From: Stratiolaelaps scimitus
Lineage: Eukaryota; Arthropoda; Arachnida; Mesostigmata; Laelapidae
Direction of reading: 5' to 3'
DNA: 64,000 nucleotides
Assembly (NCBI GenBank): GCA_019614645.1
Contig: JABWDB010000036.1
Location: 1,670,001 to 1,734,000, forward strand
The notes under the pieces were generated by a model that did no database searches, was not told the DNA's origin, and saw only the letters and a program-made list of their open reading frames with translations. A program made the translations under genes and the position numbers. Positions 24,801 through 32,800 of the stretch are shown here, one piece after another; position 1 is the stretch's first letter; each line of letters opens with the position of its first letter.

Positions 24801-27800
24801 CCTTGGAGCAACTGAACCAGCCTTCGAGCCGGTTCATCCTCGGGCAGACGTTGAGCTATGCATGGACATTCTCACTGAGCTCAATGATAGCCAGGTAGGC
24901 CATATTTCAATAACATGTATATTTATACAATCTCTATATAATATATTATTGTCATATTCATTAACCAGGAATAGATTAATTAACCAAAAACATTAAGCGA
25001 CCAAAAATAAAATTAAAAGTCGCCCACGCAACCTATATTAGCTGTCACCTCACGCTCGATTGTGCTACTGCACAATATAAGAATATGCCTGATTAGGACC
25101 AACTCGACTCAAAAAAAGTCGCTTTAATTACTTGGTAATCGTGAATCCTGCGAGACGTCCACAAATCAAAATGATCCTTCCGCTTGTGGCTTTGCTATCA
25201 TACGTCATTAGCATTTCCCTAAAGCGAAACACTTAGGGTTTCAGCGTCATTTATTTAATCAAGTGTTGATCAGAATACAATTTTCTCCTTCACGTGACGT
25301 TCCTTCGACGGTGACACAACCACGATAGTGGTGCAACTATTTCGAGAACGCGTCCCGCTTGTGATACCACTATGACAACGCTAATGTGGCAAAAATTAAA
25401 ACCATTAAAGGTTCGCGCCGTAATTCGCCTTCTGACGGCCCGGGATTATCTCCTACTGCAGGGTATGCCAGGAACGGGCAAAACAACCGTGATCGTAGCG
25501 ATCATACGTGTTCTGGTAAGCATAACCCTCATTGAGTTGACATAACAAGGTGCAAACAGTGGGGGGAAACAGAGAAGTCTTGATGACTACACTTCAAAAT
25601 TTCGCTGTGCATTTTCTTTAGGCAGGTCCGCATTGAGTCCACTGTGAGTTGCACAGAATAGTCCAGGTGACGTATCTATTTGAACAAAATTAACACCGAA
25701 CTAACTGACGGTGATTGTATGTTTGTGACATACTATTACATGTATGAATACGCTGCGAATGTCCTGCTGTTCTACGACTTAGGCCTTATATATATATATA
25801 TATATATATATTTATCGCTCTAGCCGGGCACTTTGAAACTGTACTGTGTTATTTTGCTATTTTGTTTATCCACTTGACTCAGCTGTCTCACTTTTAACAT
25901 CTGTAACTGCCATTACCAGGTGCGATTGGGCCAGCGCGTCCTGATAACCAGCAATACACATAATGCCCTGGATAATGTCCTGGAAAAGCTGGTGAAGTAC
26001 GATGTTGACTTTGTACGCATGGGCAAGACATCTCATCCCATCGTGAGACAGAAGACGAATGAGGTCCAGCTGGCCGATGCCACCTGCGTTGCACAGGCAA
26101 GTTAGATCAATGCTCTACGAGATACGCACGCAGCGGGAGACGTCGTCTAAGATCAAATACTCTTCAGCCTATGATGGACTGCTTTCGGCAGACCTGCTTC
26201 GTAAGACGGGCCAACCCCTTTAAATGCAATTGCGCAAAGGTGGCGATCAAACCTCGCAGTGTGTACATCTACGTACCTCAATTGAAATCAGACTAAACTC
26301 CCTTAACCTAACCTAATCCTGTCGTGCCTCTGTTAGGTGAAGGAGTTTTACGCACGGCAACGTGTCTTCGGCTCGACCTGTCTCGGAACTGCTCACTCGG
26401 TATTTGAAAGGGAGCGATTTGATGTCTGCATCGTTGACGAGGCCTCGCAGGTGCTACAGGTAATACCTAAAGGTTAAGAGCTGAGGGTTGTCAGATAGGG
26501 GAACAGCTGAGGGTCAGCTCGAAAAACCGAGATGCTACAGGTAACCTACACATAACGTAATGAGCAAGAACGATAGGGGTACAAGATTTGGGTAGCGTTA
26601 CCGCTGTTGTTCGTCTATCCAATGCATTCGTGGGCGTAATTCGCTTTCTTAGTAACATCGGGCTTTTCGTCGACTCAACCTTTCCGTGCAGCCTGTTTGC
26701 CTAGGACCGCTGATGCTGGCGAAGAGATTTCTTCTCGTTGGCGACCCTAAACAGCTTCCACCTGTGATACAATCAAAAGAGGCCAGCCGTCTTGGGCTTG
26801 AGGAGTGTCTCTTCAAACGACTTCAACGGGACAATGGATCAAACCTGACAGTACTGAATCGCCAATACAGAATGAACACTGAAATTATGGCGCTCTGCAA
26901 CAAGTTGGTGTATGAGGGAGAGCTCACGTGCGGTAACGATGAGGCGAGTATGCTCTCAGTGAACTAATACAAATAGCTATAGTTTTAGTCACTTTTTCTT
27001 TCGAGGGTACACGAATTGTTGTGACATTATGAAAACCCTAATAAAGATGTACCAATCCAAATGGAGCGCACTTCATACTTACGGACAGTTAACATGGTAT
27101 TTGTATGTCATAGGTTGCTGGTCAGACCTTGCGCTCTGCCGATGAGATCGATTCGAATGTCGCTGATCAGAACGCGCCCCTCAATGCCTGGACGCAGCGC
27201 TGCATATCAACCGAACTTTCTGACTCAGTCGTCTTCGTCGACACAAACGGTGTCTCAGAACAGGAAAGCACCAGTGTGGCGGGTGGTTTGTCGAATCCCG
27301 GAGAATCACAGCTCTTGTGTCGCATAGTGAGGCTATTCACGGACCGAGGTGTTGCCATGGCGAACATTGGCGTCATAACGCCCTTCCGACGACAGGTAGA
27401 CATCGAGAGCTATTCTATAACGTGTGTTTTCTTCTCTTGAAATAGCTGACGAACACCAGAGTGACGTCTACGGCGTAACACGTCGAGGCTTGTGTCACTG
27501 TGCAGATCACCGATATATATATATATATAGAGTCTAAGGTTTAGTTACAAATATAGAATTGGCATTGGACTTGTATTACATAACAATGCTGACTCGGTCT
27601 GTTGCTAATGCGAGACTTCGGTGCTGTTTTTGCCACGGCTGCCGCCGCTGTTCCAGGTGCTTCAATTGAAGAGCGACCTTCCATTAGGTGTGGAAGTATC
27701 AACGGTTGACCGCTATCAAGGCAAGGAAAAAGACGTCATCCTTTTCTCCTGCGTGCGAACCCAGCCCAGCGCAAACATGGTGAGTTATGTGGGGGACTCT

Positions 27801-28137
27801 ATATACACCGACACGCACACAGTAATTAAGTGCAACGTGAAATATTTTACAATTCAATCGATCTCAGACGCAATGACTTAGACGTTGTTTGTAATGAAGT
27901 CACAGTCCGCGTTGTGGAAGGAAGCTAACCATGCCAATTCGGTCAATCTGTTCCACGTTCTAGGACCAGGAGATTATGAACGATGTTCGAAGACTGAACG
28001 TCGCTGTCAGCCGCGCTCGCCGTAAGCTCATTCTAGTTGGTGCTCGAGAAGCTGTAACAGGTTACCCTTCTTGGGCGAGGCTCCTCAACACGTTTCGGCC
28101 AGAGCAATTTGTTACGGTTCAAGATGGCAACAGTTAA
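13573..28137 (+). CDS. DNA2: DNA2 helicase/nuclease gene (about 24 exons)
   Basis: DNA2 is an ATP-dependent 5'-3' helicase and single-strand endonuclease that trims Okazaki flaps and resects DNA ends in the nucleus. Exons encode, in order, a long charged N-terminal extension, the nuclease core with its four Fe-S cysteines (one before PRKALL, three in FCGNCNANVAC), HEVFQ, GVKGKVD and APLELKTGK, and an SF1 helicase: GMPGTGKTT (Walker A), DEASQ (Walker B), GDPKQLPP, NRQYRMN, STVDRYQGKEKDV and RRLNVAVSRAR. The spliced product is about 1,440 codons. The human enzyme is about 1,060, and the difference is mostly N-terminal. Exon phases agree at nearly every junction. The initiating exon upstream of 13573 and the junction at 21906/22238 are not resolved. 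Most introns are short and one uses a GC donor. Confidence 0.97.
13984..14186 (+). CDS. DNA2: DNA2 exon 2
   Basis: Acceptor TTTGTTTGCAG, donor AAG/GTATCT. Encodes a disordered Ser/Pro/His-rich segment followed by KLPRLNIVDDPVPKLPQPRY. An ATG within it (DQMDSHHF) could be an internal start, but the frame is open upstream. Belongs to the N-terminal extension, with no known domain. Confidence 0.75.
14512..14799 (+). CDS. DNA2: DNA2 exon 3
   Basis: Acceptor GATTCTCAG, 96 codons in phase 0, weak donor AAG/GTGCTA. Encodes a charged low-complexity stretch (ARTPQKGEPAMTQSESKNPK onward). Part of the N-terminal extension that precedes the nuclease domain. Confidence 0.7.
14925..14993 (-). mobile_element. 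tRNA-derived SINE head
   Basis: Read on the minus strand, this shows an A-box-like GGTGGCGTGGTGTGC and, after about 28 bases, a B box GGTTCGATCCC. This is the internal RNA polymerase III promoter of a tRNA-type SINE. Two diverged relatives share the element between the boxes (ACGTAGATGCACACA-like) at 26243-26300 (-) and 58930-59003 (+). It does not fold as an intact tRNA by eye, so it is called a SINE. Confidence 0.65.
15068..15199 (+). mobile_element. Short retroelement copy B with direct flanking repeats
   Basis: The family core (AGTAATATCTAAAAGGTTAAG to GTCAGCTCGAAAAAAC) lies between perfect 16-base direct repeats AGATATCAGTATCGTT at 15068-15083 and 15184-15199. The body is 5'-shortened relative to copy A. 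It sits just downstream of an (AT)n run inside a DNA2 intron. Confidence 0.7.
15524..15769 (+). CDS. DNA2: DNA2 exon 4
   Basis: Acceptor GTGTCTTTCAG, 82 codons in phase 0, donor CAG/GTGAGC. Encodes GVTRIILEQPKSTMGLPLAQ and an acidic stretch rich in Asp and Glu. Still N-terminal extension. Confidence 0.8.
15855..15935 (-). mobile_element. Short retroelement copy C, reversed
   Basis: On the minus strand the sequence reads AAAGGTGGCCCCGACAG, a spacer, TAATACCTAAAGGG, then the CAGGGGAACAGCTG block, matching the family core. It abuts an (AT)n run on its 3' side (15804-15853), as other copies do. Flanking repeats were not found. Confidence 0.65.
16206..16355 (+). CDS. DNA2: DNA2 exon 5
   Basis: Acceptor TATCCTGCAG, 50 codons in phase 0, donor AGG/GTGAGT. 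Encodes a Ser/Thr- and Asp-rich segment including ENSCDSDDLFDNVTSP. Last exon of the N-terminal extension before the conserved domain. Confidence 0.85.
17711..18004 (+). CDS. DNA2: DNA2 exon 6: start of conserved nuclease region
   Basis: Acceptor TTTCTGTTATAG, 98 codons in phase 0, donor GAG/GTAAGC. Encodes the beta-rich start of the DNA2 nuclease region (NLLVGRVSRLDGVITEK, then CSGDIVYVILGGSW). This corresponds to the part of vertebrate DNA2 that reads PGDIIHLEG. Confidence 0.93.
18541..18695 (+). CDS. DNA2: DNA2 exon 7: first Fe-S cysteine
   Basis: Encodes HGGLVVSRPDELLTATTISS and the cysteine before PRKALL, the first of the four Fe-S ligands. Donor AG/GTATCA leaves two bases that pair with exon 8 to make Arg. 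The acceptor is uncertain: CGGCAG at 18540 or ACACAG at 18486. The upstream choice adds 18 in-frame codons. Confidence 0.88.
18897..18990 (-). mobile_element. Probable tRNA-derived SINE fragment
   Basis: On the minus strand there is a B-box-like GGTTCGAGTCCCGC followed by a body (CTTAAGCATTGTGAAATTG) and an AATAAACG tail. The body recurs in diverged form about 500 bases downstream (near 19434-19485). The A box is not recognisable. It lies in a DNA2 intron. Confidence 0.4.
19031..19094 (+). CDS. DNA2: DNA2 exon 8: nuclease histidine
   Basis: Acceptor ACTGTCTTTCAG, donor AGG/GTATGT. Encodes KLEGLNSNMLVGTVVHEVFQ and a final Arg. The HEVFQ segment carries the conserved nuclease histidine. Phase joins cleanly to exons 7 and 9. 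Confidence 0.95.
19580..19976 (+). mobile_element. Candidate tRNA-like repeat remnant in DNA2 intron 8
   Basis: A B-box-like GGGTTCAAATCC lies at 19949-19960 on the + strand. Read antisense, the region gives a 145-codon frame whose start (GFEPVTSA) is simply the complement of that T-arm, so the frame is not evidence for a protein. The rest of the sequence has no recognised identity. Confidence 0.3.
20003..20050. repeat. Inverted repeat around an (AT)n core
   Basis: ACGTTTGCCAAAC at 20003-20015 is matched by its exact reverse complement at 20038-20050 across a (TA)n core. Another (AT)n run lies just to the left (19977-20002). This is one of several such palindromes in the window and sits in the DNA2 intron between exons 8 and 9. 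Confidence 0.9.
20094..20258 (+). CDS. DNA2: DNA2 exon 9
   Basis: Acceptor TCTTGCAATAG, 55 codons in phase 0, donor GGG/GTATGT. Encodes the helical segment between the nuclease histidine and the catalytic Asp (SEKLQRSEIVAVTDEILSRS onward, ending HILSFIRG). Confidence 0.9.
20444..20590 (+). CDS. DNA2: DNA2 exon 10: nuclease catalytic Asp
   Basis: Acceptor TTTGCTACTAG, 49 codons. Encodes DIEENLWCPRLGVKGKVDMT and continues into VELEMAAGKSV. The Asp in GKVD is the expected metal-binding residue. The donor used (CAG/GTGGAC at 20590) is weak, so the exact end is less certain than the frame. Confidence 0.9.
20591..21119. other. DNA2 intron 10, with an unexplained open stretch
   Basis: Contains an (ATT)n run near 20644-20668 and, at about 20709-20904, an open frame from an ATG (MTARRAVKRLRERRTPVETL onward) that could splice out at GAG/GTCTGG. 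It has no counterpart in DNA2 of other animals as I know the family, so I leave it as intron. Confidence 0.5.
21120..21176 (+). CDS. DNA2: DNA2 exon 11: nuclease ELKTGK motif
   Basis: Acceptor AATCGTTTCAG, 19 codons, donor CAG/GTAATG. Encodes APLELKTGKPSFSREHNAQ. The Glu and Lys of LELKTGK are the catalytic pair of the RecB-type nuclease fold. Confidence 0.95.
21715..21906 (+). CDS. DNA2: DNA2 exon 12
   Basis: Acceptor GACTCTATATAG, 64 codons in phase 0, donor TTC/GTGAGA. Begins VLLYTLMMNEKTG, matching the nuclease segment right after the ELKTGK exon, then a segment longer than in vertebrates, then GVLTYIQRGADSALVKAD. Confidence 0.92.
22177..22201 (+). CDS. DNA2: Possible DNA2 micro-exon
   Basis: Exon 12 ends in phase 0 but exon 13 needs one base from its predecessor. 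A 25-nt piece after GATTCAG, ending before GTGTCG, gives eight codons plus one base and would restore the phase. The donor is weak. It is offered as one explanation of the mismatch only. Confidence 0.25.
22238..22495 (+). CDS. DNA2: DNA2 exon 13: Fe-S cluster cysteines
   Basis: Frame open from about 22234; the likely acceptor is CTAATCAG (22237). Encodes a helical segment (RNHLADAWWSM) and FCGNCNANVACSLYAR, which holds three of the four Fe-S cysteine ligands with C-x2-C-x5-C spacing. Donor G/GTAAGA leaves one base joining exon 14. The 5' boundary is uncertain. Confidence 0.88.
22692..22801 (+). CDS. DNA2: DNA2 exon 14
   Basis: Acceptor TGTTGTTCCAG, donor TCG/GTATGT. Encodes HLSEKDLSYTWHWLMLLDME and RNPQAFWKYS, the linker helix between nuclease and helicase. 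Confidence 0.93.
22802..23444. other. DNA2 intron 14, no coding signal
   Basis: No exon or known element recognised. A tRNA-like segment near 23061-23098 (ACTGGTAGACCAGCG with a GGGTTTTG) is too weak to call. Confidence 0.6.
23445..23519 (+). CDS. DNA2: DNA2 exon 15
   Basis: Acceptor CACATTTACAG, 25 codons in phase 0, donor CAG/GTACGT. Encodes VESRVKNGTCAADLRVANIP and five more residues, a linker segment before the OB-like region. Confidence 0.88.
23933..24196 (+). CDS. DNA2: DNA2 exon 16: beta-barrel region
   Basis: Acceptor TATATTTTAACAG, 88 codons in phase 0, donor AAG/GTAGGC. Encodes NYVRLEGPPGSAISLTPGMY followed by LGFVHAVDGNAIYLDLNLD, the SF1B beta-barrel. It corresponds to the vertebrate part running from the RVIVSGE strand to the LDRNL strand. 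Confidence 0.92.
24697..24894 (+). CDS. DNA2: DNA2 exon 17
   Basis: Acceptor CTTTTTTAAG, 66 codons in phase 0, donor CAG/GTAGGC. Encodes GAAYANLIRLLEPAQSRLRE and ends CMDILTELNDSQ, which corresponds to the helicase Q-motif region (GLNKPQ in vertebrates). Confidence 0.92.
25411..25515 (+). CDS. DNA2: DNA2 exon 18: Walker A
   Basis: Acceptor CCATTAAAG, 35 codons in phase 0, donor CTG/GTAAGC. Encodes VRAVIRLLTARDYLLLQGMP then GTGKTTVIVAIIRVL. GMPGTGKTT is the ATP-binding loop. The frame is open further upstream, but the chosen acceptor restores the family alignment and phase. Confidence 0.93.
25920..26096 (+). CDS. DNA2: DNA2 exon 19: helicase motif Ia
   Basis: Acceptor TGCCATTACCAG, 59 codons in phase 0. 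Encodes RVLITSNTHNALDNVLEKLV and VDFVRMGKTSHPIVRQ, the motif Ia region. The donor is CAG/GCAAGT, a GC-type donor. The GT four bases later would break the frame. Confidence 0.93.
26243..26300 (-). mobile_element. Diverged tRNA-derived SINE fragment
   Basis: On the minus strand GAGGTACGTAGATGTACACA is followed by AGGTTTGATCGCC, a decayed B box. It aligns with the element at 14925-14993. Lies in the GC-AG intron of DNA2. Confidence 0.45.
26337..26459 (+). CDS. DNA2: DNA2 exon 20: Walker B
   Basis: Acceptor TGCCTCTGTTAG, 41 codons in phase 0. Encodes VKEFYARQRVFGSTCLGTAH and DVCIVDEASQVLQ with the Walker B DEAS. The donor CAG/GTAATA is formed partly by the retroelement or its target duplication. 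A second copy of the original junction lies at 26533-26544. Confidence 0.95.
26452..26544 (+). mobile_element. Short retroelement copy D at a DNA2 splice donor
   Basis: The body (about 26464-26532) carries the family core ending GGTCAGCTCGAAAAAC. It is flanked by perfect 12-base repeats TGCTACAGGTAA at 26452-26463 and 26533-26544. These repeats are the exon 20 / intron junction itself (TGCTACAG/GTAA). Part of the left repeat may be element sequence, since the element also starts GTAATACC, so the true duplication is 8-12 bases. Confidence 0.85.
26692..26958 (+). CDS. DNA2: DNA2 exon 21: helicase motifs III and IV
   Basis: Acceptor CCTTTCCGTGCAG, 89 codons in phase 0, donor TCA/GTGAAC. Encodes PVCLGPLMLAKRFLLVGDPK then QLPPVIQSKEA and VLNRQYRMNTEIMALCNKL, the motif III (GDPKQLPP) and motif IV (QYRMN) of SF1 helicases. 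Confidence 0.95.
27114..27395 (+). CDS. DNA2: DNA2 exon 22
   Basis: Acceptor TGTATGTCATAG, 94 codons in phase 0, donor CAG/GTAGAC. Encodes SDSVVFVDTNGVSEQES, then ANIGVITPFRRQ, the conserved IGVI-PF-RQ element at the start of RecA domain 2. Confidence 0.95.
27657..27779 (+). CDS. DNA2: DNA2 exon 23: helicase motif V
   Basis: Acceptor CCGCTGTTCCAG, 41 codons in phase 0, donor ATG/GTGAGT. Encodes VEVSTVDRYQGKEKDVILFS, the motif V region of DNA2/UPF1-like helicases. Confidence 0.95.
27964..28137 (+). CDS. DNA2: DNA2 exon 24: motif VI and stop
   Basis: Acceptor TTCCACGTTCTAG, 57 codons and TAA. Encodes DVRRLNVAVSRARRKLILVG (motif VI with the arginine finger) and the C-terminus ending VTVQDGNS. 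Length after motif VI is slightly shorter than in vertebrates. Confidence 0.95.
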   Translation, partial: DQEIMNDVRRLNVAVSRARRKLILVGAREAVTGYPSWARLLNTFRPEQFVTVQDGNS

Positions 28138-28195
28138 CGAACGTTTGTGAATCGTAGACATTATGCGATCGATGGATAGATGTAATTAAAGAACA

Positions 28196-28201
28196 AATAA
28201 A
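28196..28201 (+). other. DNA2: Polyadenylation signal of DNA2
   Basis: AATAAA lies 59 bases after the DNA2 stop codon in an A-rich context. This is a typical distance for a short 3' untranslated region. Confidence 0.7.
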
Positions 28202-29746
28202 AACACCGGTTTCGCTGAAGAGTCACAGTAACATCATCATGTAACGACGTACCCAATGCCGACGAGACCAACTCGCACGAGAGTAGCAAGAGTGACAGAG
28301 AGAGGGAGAGACTGAACGAGGTTGACGAATCTAGCAGCTATCTCCCGCGTCTCGAAGCGTTAGCCGCAAAAGCATACAGAGTGAAAAATGGGATCGTATA
28401 TCGAATATCGAACAGTTACAATGAATAGAACGGTGTATGCATAAAAAGCCACACAAAACAAATGCGATTTCTCTAGATAGAAAAGAAAAAGAGGAAAAAG
28501 AAGAAGGAATATACAACATTTTTATATCGTATCACCGAATCAAGGAAATAAGGCCGCGAATACATCGGGCGAAGAGCAAGCATTCGAATGAATTTGACCA
28601 CAATCTTTGGTCCTTCGTCCATCCACAATATGTAGAACATCTGAGCAGGCATATTAGAGACTTGTGTGGTGACCAAGAGAGAGAAAGAGAGAGAGAGATG
28701 TGATCGATATTTCTAACGATCCAAGTTGGGTAGTAGAGCCAGATGAGTATATATGAACGGCTGGGGGATGGCCGTCAGTGACAGAAACAAACAAACGCCA
28801 CCCAGATAAGCAATTATTTAGCTATTGTTTCTCCTGTTCTATTTATAGTCTAGTAACAGATATATCCCTGTACGTGCCGGTGCTTCTTGGGTGAATCGAA
28901 CCTTAGCCGCCAAAAAAGGATCTCATTTCGACTGCAAATATAAATCAAGTGCAATTTCGAAAAAGAGCAAGGCTGAGGGTAAATTTCACATAACAGATTT
29001 TTGTCGAACGTATATAATCGGACGAACTGGTTGGTGATTGATCTGTGAACGCGAAAACGAGCTAGGAATACCTACAGTGTCCATATATCGTTTTTGACAC
29101 AAAAGTCGCTCGAAGCCCACAAGAGACATAACAATGCTGGGCAATCCCTATATTGCGAAATAACAACAACACTGTCCCTGCTCTGTGTTCCCAGTGGAAT
29201 ACCACATTCGCTTATATAACAATATATAATAATAATTATATATTTCATAAGAATTCTACCTGCGAGCATATATATATATATATATATACATATATAGTTT
29301 GTAAGTAGAAAATAAATACACGGCATATTTCTCTCACTAGAAGTAAACATTATTTATACGAAAAATCTTACTGTTTCTGACGTGCCTCATTCATAACAAC
29401 ATCTACCGACGCCGGTACTGACGTGTCCGGCGACAGTTTTGCACCAGAAAAAATCTGCTTTTTTTTCCTGTATATTCAAGGCGTCGATTTCAGCCCTATG
29501 GTGGTGTAGCACGAATTGTCGAATTCTCGATTCGAATATGGATGCGATTTCTCTCTAGGTATCAGGTAGATCAGGATACAGCTGTGGATGTGACCGCTGA
29601 ACTGACCCGTTACGTATTCACTGTCTGCTCCACGCTTGCGAGTTTTCAGCTCGCACACCTTCCATAGAAGAATTTGTTGTCGTCCTCCACGATTCGAGAT
29701 TTGTTGCTTTCGACGAGGTCGCCATTCGGATTCGTTCGTCAGTCAG
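28202..29746. other. Convergent intergenic stretch, no gene seen
   Basis: It separates the 3' ends of DNA2 (+) and the KY-like gene (-). It holds GA tracts (28290-28315, 28675-28700), an (AT)n run at 29267-29289 and A-rich sequence. It probably includes the 3' untranslated region of the minus-strand gene; I did not identify its polyadenylation signal. Confidence 0.6.
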
Positions 29747-29864
29747 CTACTTCTTTTTCTTTTTTTTCTTCTTTTTGCCATCCTTGTCGTCCTTGTCTTC
29801 ATCGGGGTCCGGATCCCCGGGCTTGCGGTGGTGCGCCAATCGAAGCTCCTCGTCGAAAACCAAT
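29747..29864 (-). CDS. KY-like gene exon 15: lysine-rich C-terminus
   Basis: Acceptor TACCCGTTCAG. Encodes LVFDEELRLAHHRKPGDPDP, an acidic DEDKDDKDG stretch and nine consecutive lysines before TAG. It is joined to exon 14 through a split Arg codon. Confidence 0.9.
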
Positions 29865-32800
29865 CTGAACGGGTAACAACCGACAGAACGAAAAGTAAAG
29901 AGATCCGTCACTAATTAGTACAGTGTATATATATATATATATGTATATATATGTTTGTGTGTGTGTGTGCTTAATGCCGATGCAGCGTAGAATACACCCA
30001 CATATTAATCAAGCATGCGAGTCTTTTCGTCTTTCGCCGGGTGACCGCGACGCTGCGAGTGTTCGTTGACGCTTGTCAACCTACTTGAGAGTTGGATTCC
30101 GGATGGTGGAGTAGTTCGGTCGAACAACGGCAATGCTTGCTTTTGTAGACACCATAGATCTAGATAGGCTGATAAAATGGGACTATGCGATTTACTGCTA
30201 TGCGTCTTTGGAGGTGCTGGATGATGCGAGCTGGATGGCGGTGGGGTTCGGATTCGGGGAAGAGCAAGCGGATACTGGCGTGGGCGTAGACACAGGTATC
30301 GGTATCCCTTCAGCGGCTGTTGTGCTTCGCTTTCTACGCGGCTCGCGGGGCCCACTGCAACGGTAAGACATCCAACAACAAGCGGCATTGGACAACAGCA
30401 GCTGAGGACGACGATATCGACAACCATCGAAGTGCACGAATGACTATGATGCAATAGAATGTGATGTGTGTATGTGTGCGAGATGAATTCGAGGTGACCT
30501 CAGGGCATGCGATGTTGCTAGAATCTAGCCGAGGAACAGGCGCAGGTAGCCCGTCAGCAGCATCGGCTATCTATGGCGGCGGTGGCGGCGTCCGTCTTTG
30601 CTAAGACGAATGCGGATAAGGTGCGAGTCGGTGGTGATTGGCTAGGAGGTCGAATGGCTCTAGTTGGACCTAGGCGAGATAGGCAAGCCGGACAACACTG
30701 ATTAATTAACAGGCTGCTGCTAACGGCGATCGGTGCGCGAACGGTGTCACGGACGAACCTGGTAAGTTTGCAGTCGATGAGGAACGTAGCAATGAGAGGC
30801 AAACGCCATTTACCCTTCTGTTTGGGCTTGGGCATCCCGAACAGGACAAGCTTGAAATAGCCCACCCGCACAGGGGTGAGCACGAATGTGATCCGTTTAT
30901 CCTTGTCTTCGCGCGAGAGCATACCTGAACAGAGGATGTGATGGGGTCAGACGGCGATTCGTGGAGCGGGCAAGGGGAACTATGCAAGAGGCGGTAGGTG
31001 GCAGAAATTTGCTATTCTGTATTCGTTGGCAGAACGTGGAGGAATCGAGAAAGATAATGAGACATAGCCACGTGGAAAGTGACACGGAGAGTGCGCCGGA
31101 GAGTGACACAGATGGATTCTCGCCTCGAAACCTTGAGCTAGGAACATCCCATAGGGAGTTCGATGGGATAGTGCTCTACTGGTATCTATCACCACTAACA
31201 GCTACGCAAACTACGCCGTCTCGGTCTATTGTGGTCCGCTTCGCTCACGTATATTTATCCTAAACGCTAACAAATAATAATAATAATGATAATAACCGAG
31301 ACTAGCTCTTTTATATCGATTTGTATATGAACATTTGTGACATTCGACAAGATTCGTTCTAGTCAGGCAACAGAATAAGCTCTCTCTCTCTCTCTCTCTT
31401 TACACTAGAGGAGCGAGCCAGCGAAATCATATTGAAAGGTGCGAACCCGTTGTGTCGACTTCCTGTCCGTCAGCATCGAGCACCTGATGTGTGATAAGCA
31501 TTGCCTCTGCCAGGTCGATTTGTAGCTTGCGTTTTCCACCCCACGAAACAATCACTGGCCCATTTTGATTGACGAGTTTCATACTGTAGTCGTAGAATGT
31601 CTGCGTGGGTCCCCACGGAACCTCGTTTGGAGGGTACGGTATTAGGTACTTGCGGGCACGCGTACAGTTGAGTAGGAAAACGGCGATGTTCTGAAGGGAG
31701 GCATCGTCTTTGCCCATGTCGCGTTCGGGACGGGCGTACACCTGTCGAATTGAACGTCGTTAATTAAGAGGAAAATAGAGGGAGGGAGAGATGAGGGAGT
31801 TCATTGTCTCAATCTCTTTGTCATCAAGAAATGGTTTTAGTTCATATCTCGTGCAGAGCAGCCACCGGGGCCGCCAAACAGGCGCGTCAAACGTAGAGAG
31901 GTGGCGCAAGTAAGCGTATATTCGAGCGGCTCACATTAGCCGATTGATCGGCGGCCGATCGCTGGCCAGCTTAATACTACTAGACGATGCATATGTGATT
32001 GTGTATGGGTGGTGTGGGTGTGTTGTGACGCATCGGTAGCACGTCAGACGGGTCATCGTTGCACGCGCCGTTTGGACGGTATCGCCAGGGACCGTAGCAC
32101 AGGGCTGAATAACGCACCACACAACTATGTCACTGTGTCCATTCGGTGGTATGTACATGAGCGCTTGTATTGGCTTCTCAGAACGACAACATTAGAATGG
32201 AAGCTCGGATCAGTCCGGCTGTCCCGATGTGCTCCGCATACGAGATGAGACTAGACGAGATGGCCGTCTGGGCCTATTTTGCGCTGCAGGAGGTCGAACG
32301 ATACGTATCATGCGGTAGGATACGGGTTATTGTAGATTTGACACTATTGGGCCGTAAGTGCTGGAAGCGACGTCAGCTTCTAATCATCTTACGATCGGTA
32401 CGGCACACACAATGGAATAACAAGAACAACAATGACAACAACAACAACGTATAGGGTGCGTCGTCGTCTAAATATACCGAAATGCCCATAGTGCGGCTCG
32501 TGCTGGTCAGACTAAATGGGCAGGGGGCGAGAACAAGAACCATCAATTCACTTCTGTGTGTGTTTATAATACGGGGTATGTCATGTTATGGATACGATTC
32601 GTGTACATATATATATATATATATATATATGGTAAATAAATTAAGAAGAGAAATATATATATATATATTTCTCTTTTTAATTTATTTATCATTACTTTCA
32701 CTGAATCACGTTTGCATCAGAGGAGCGCTCTGTGCTTTTGTAGGTATTACACACATTCTGTCGCCACAAATTATTGCATGATTGCACGGTGGCGTATACG

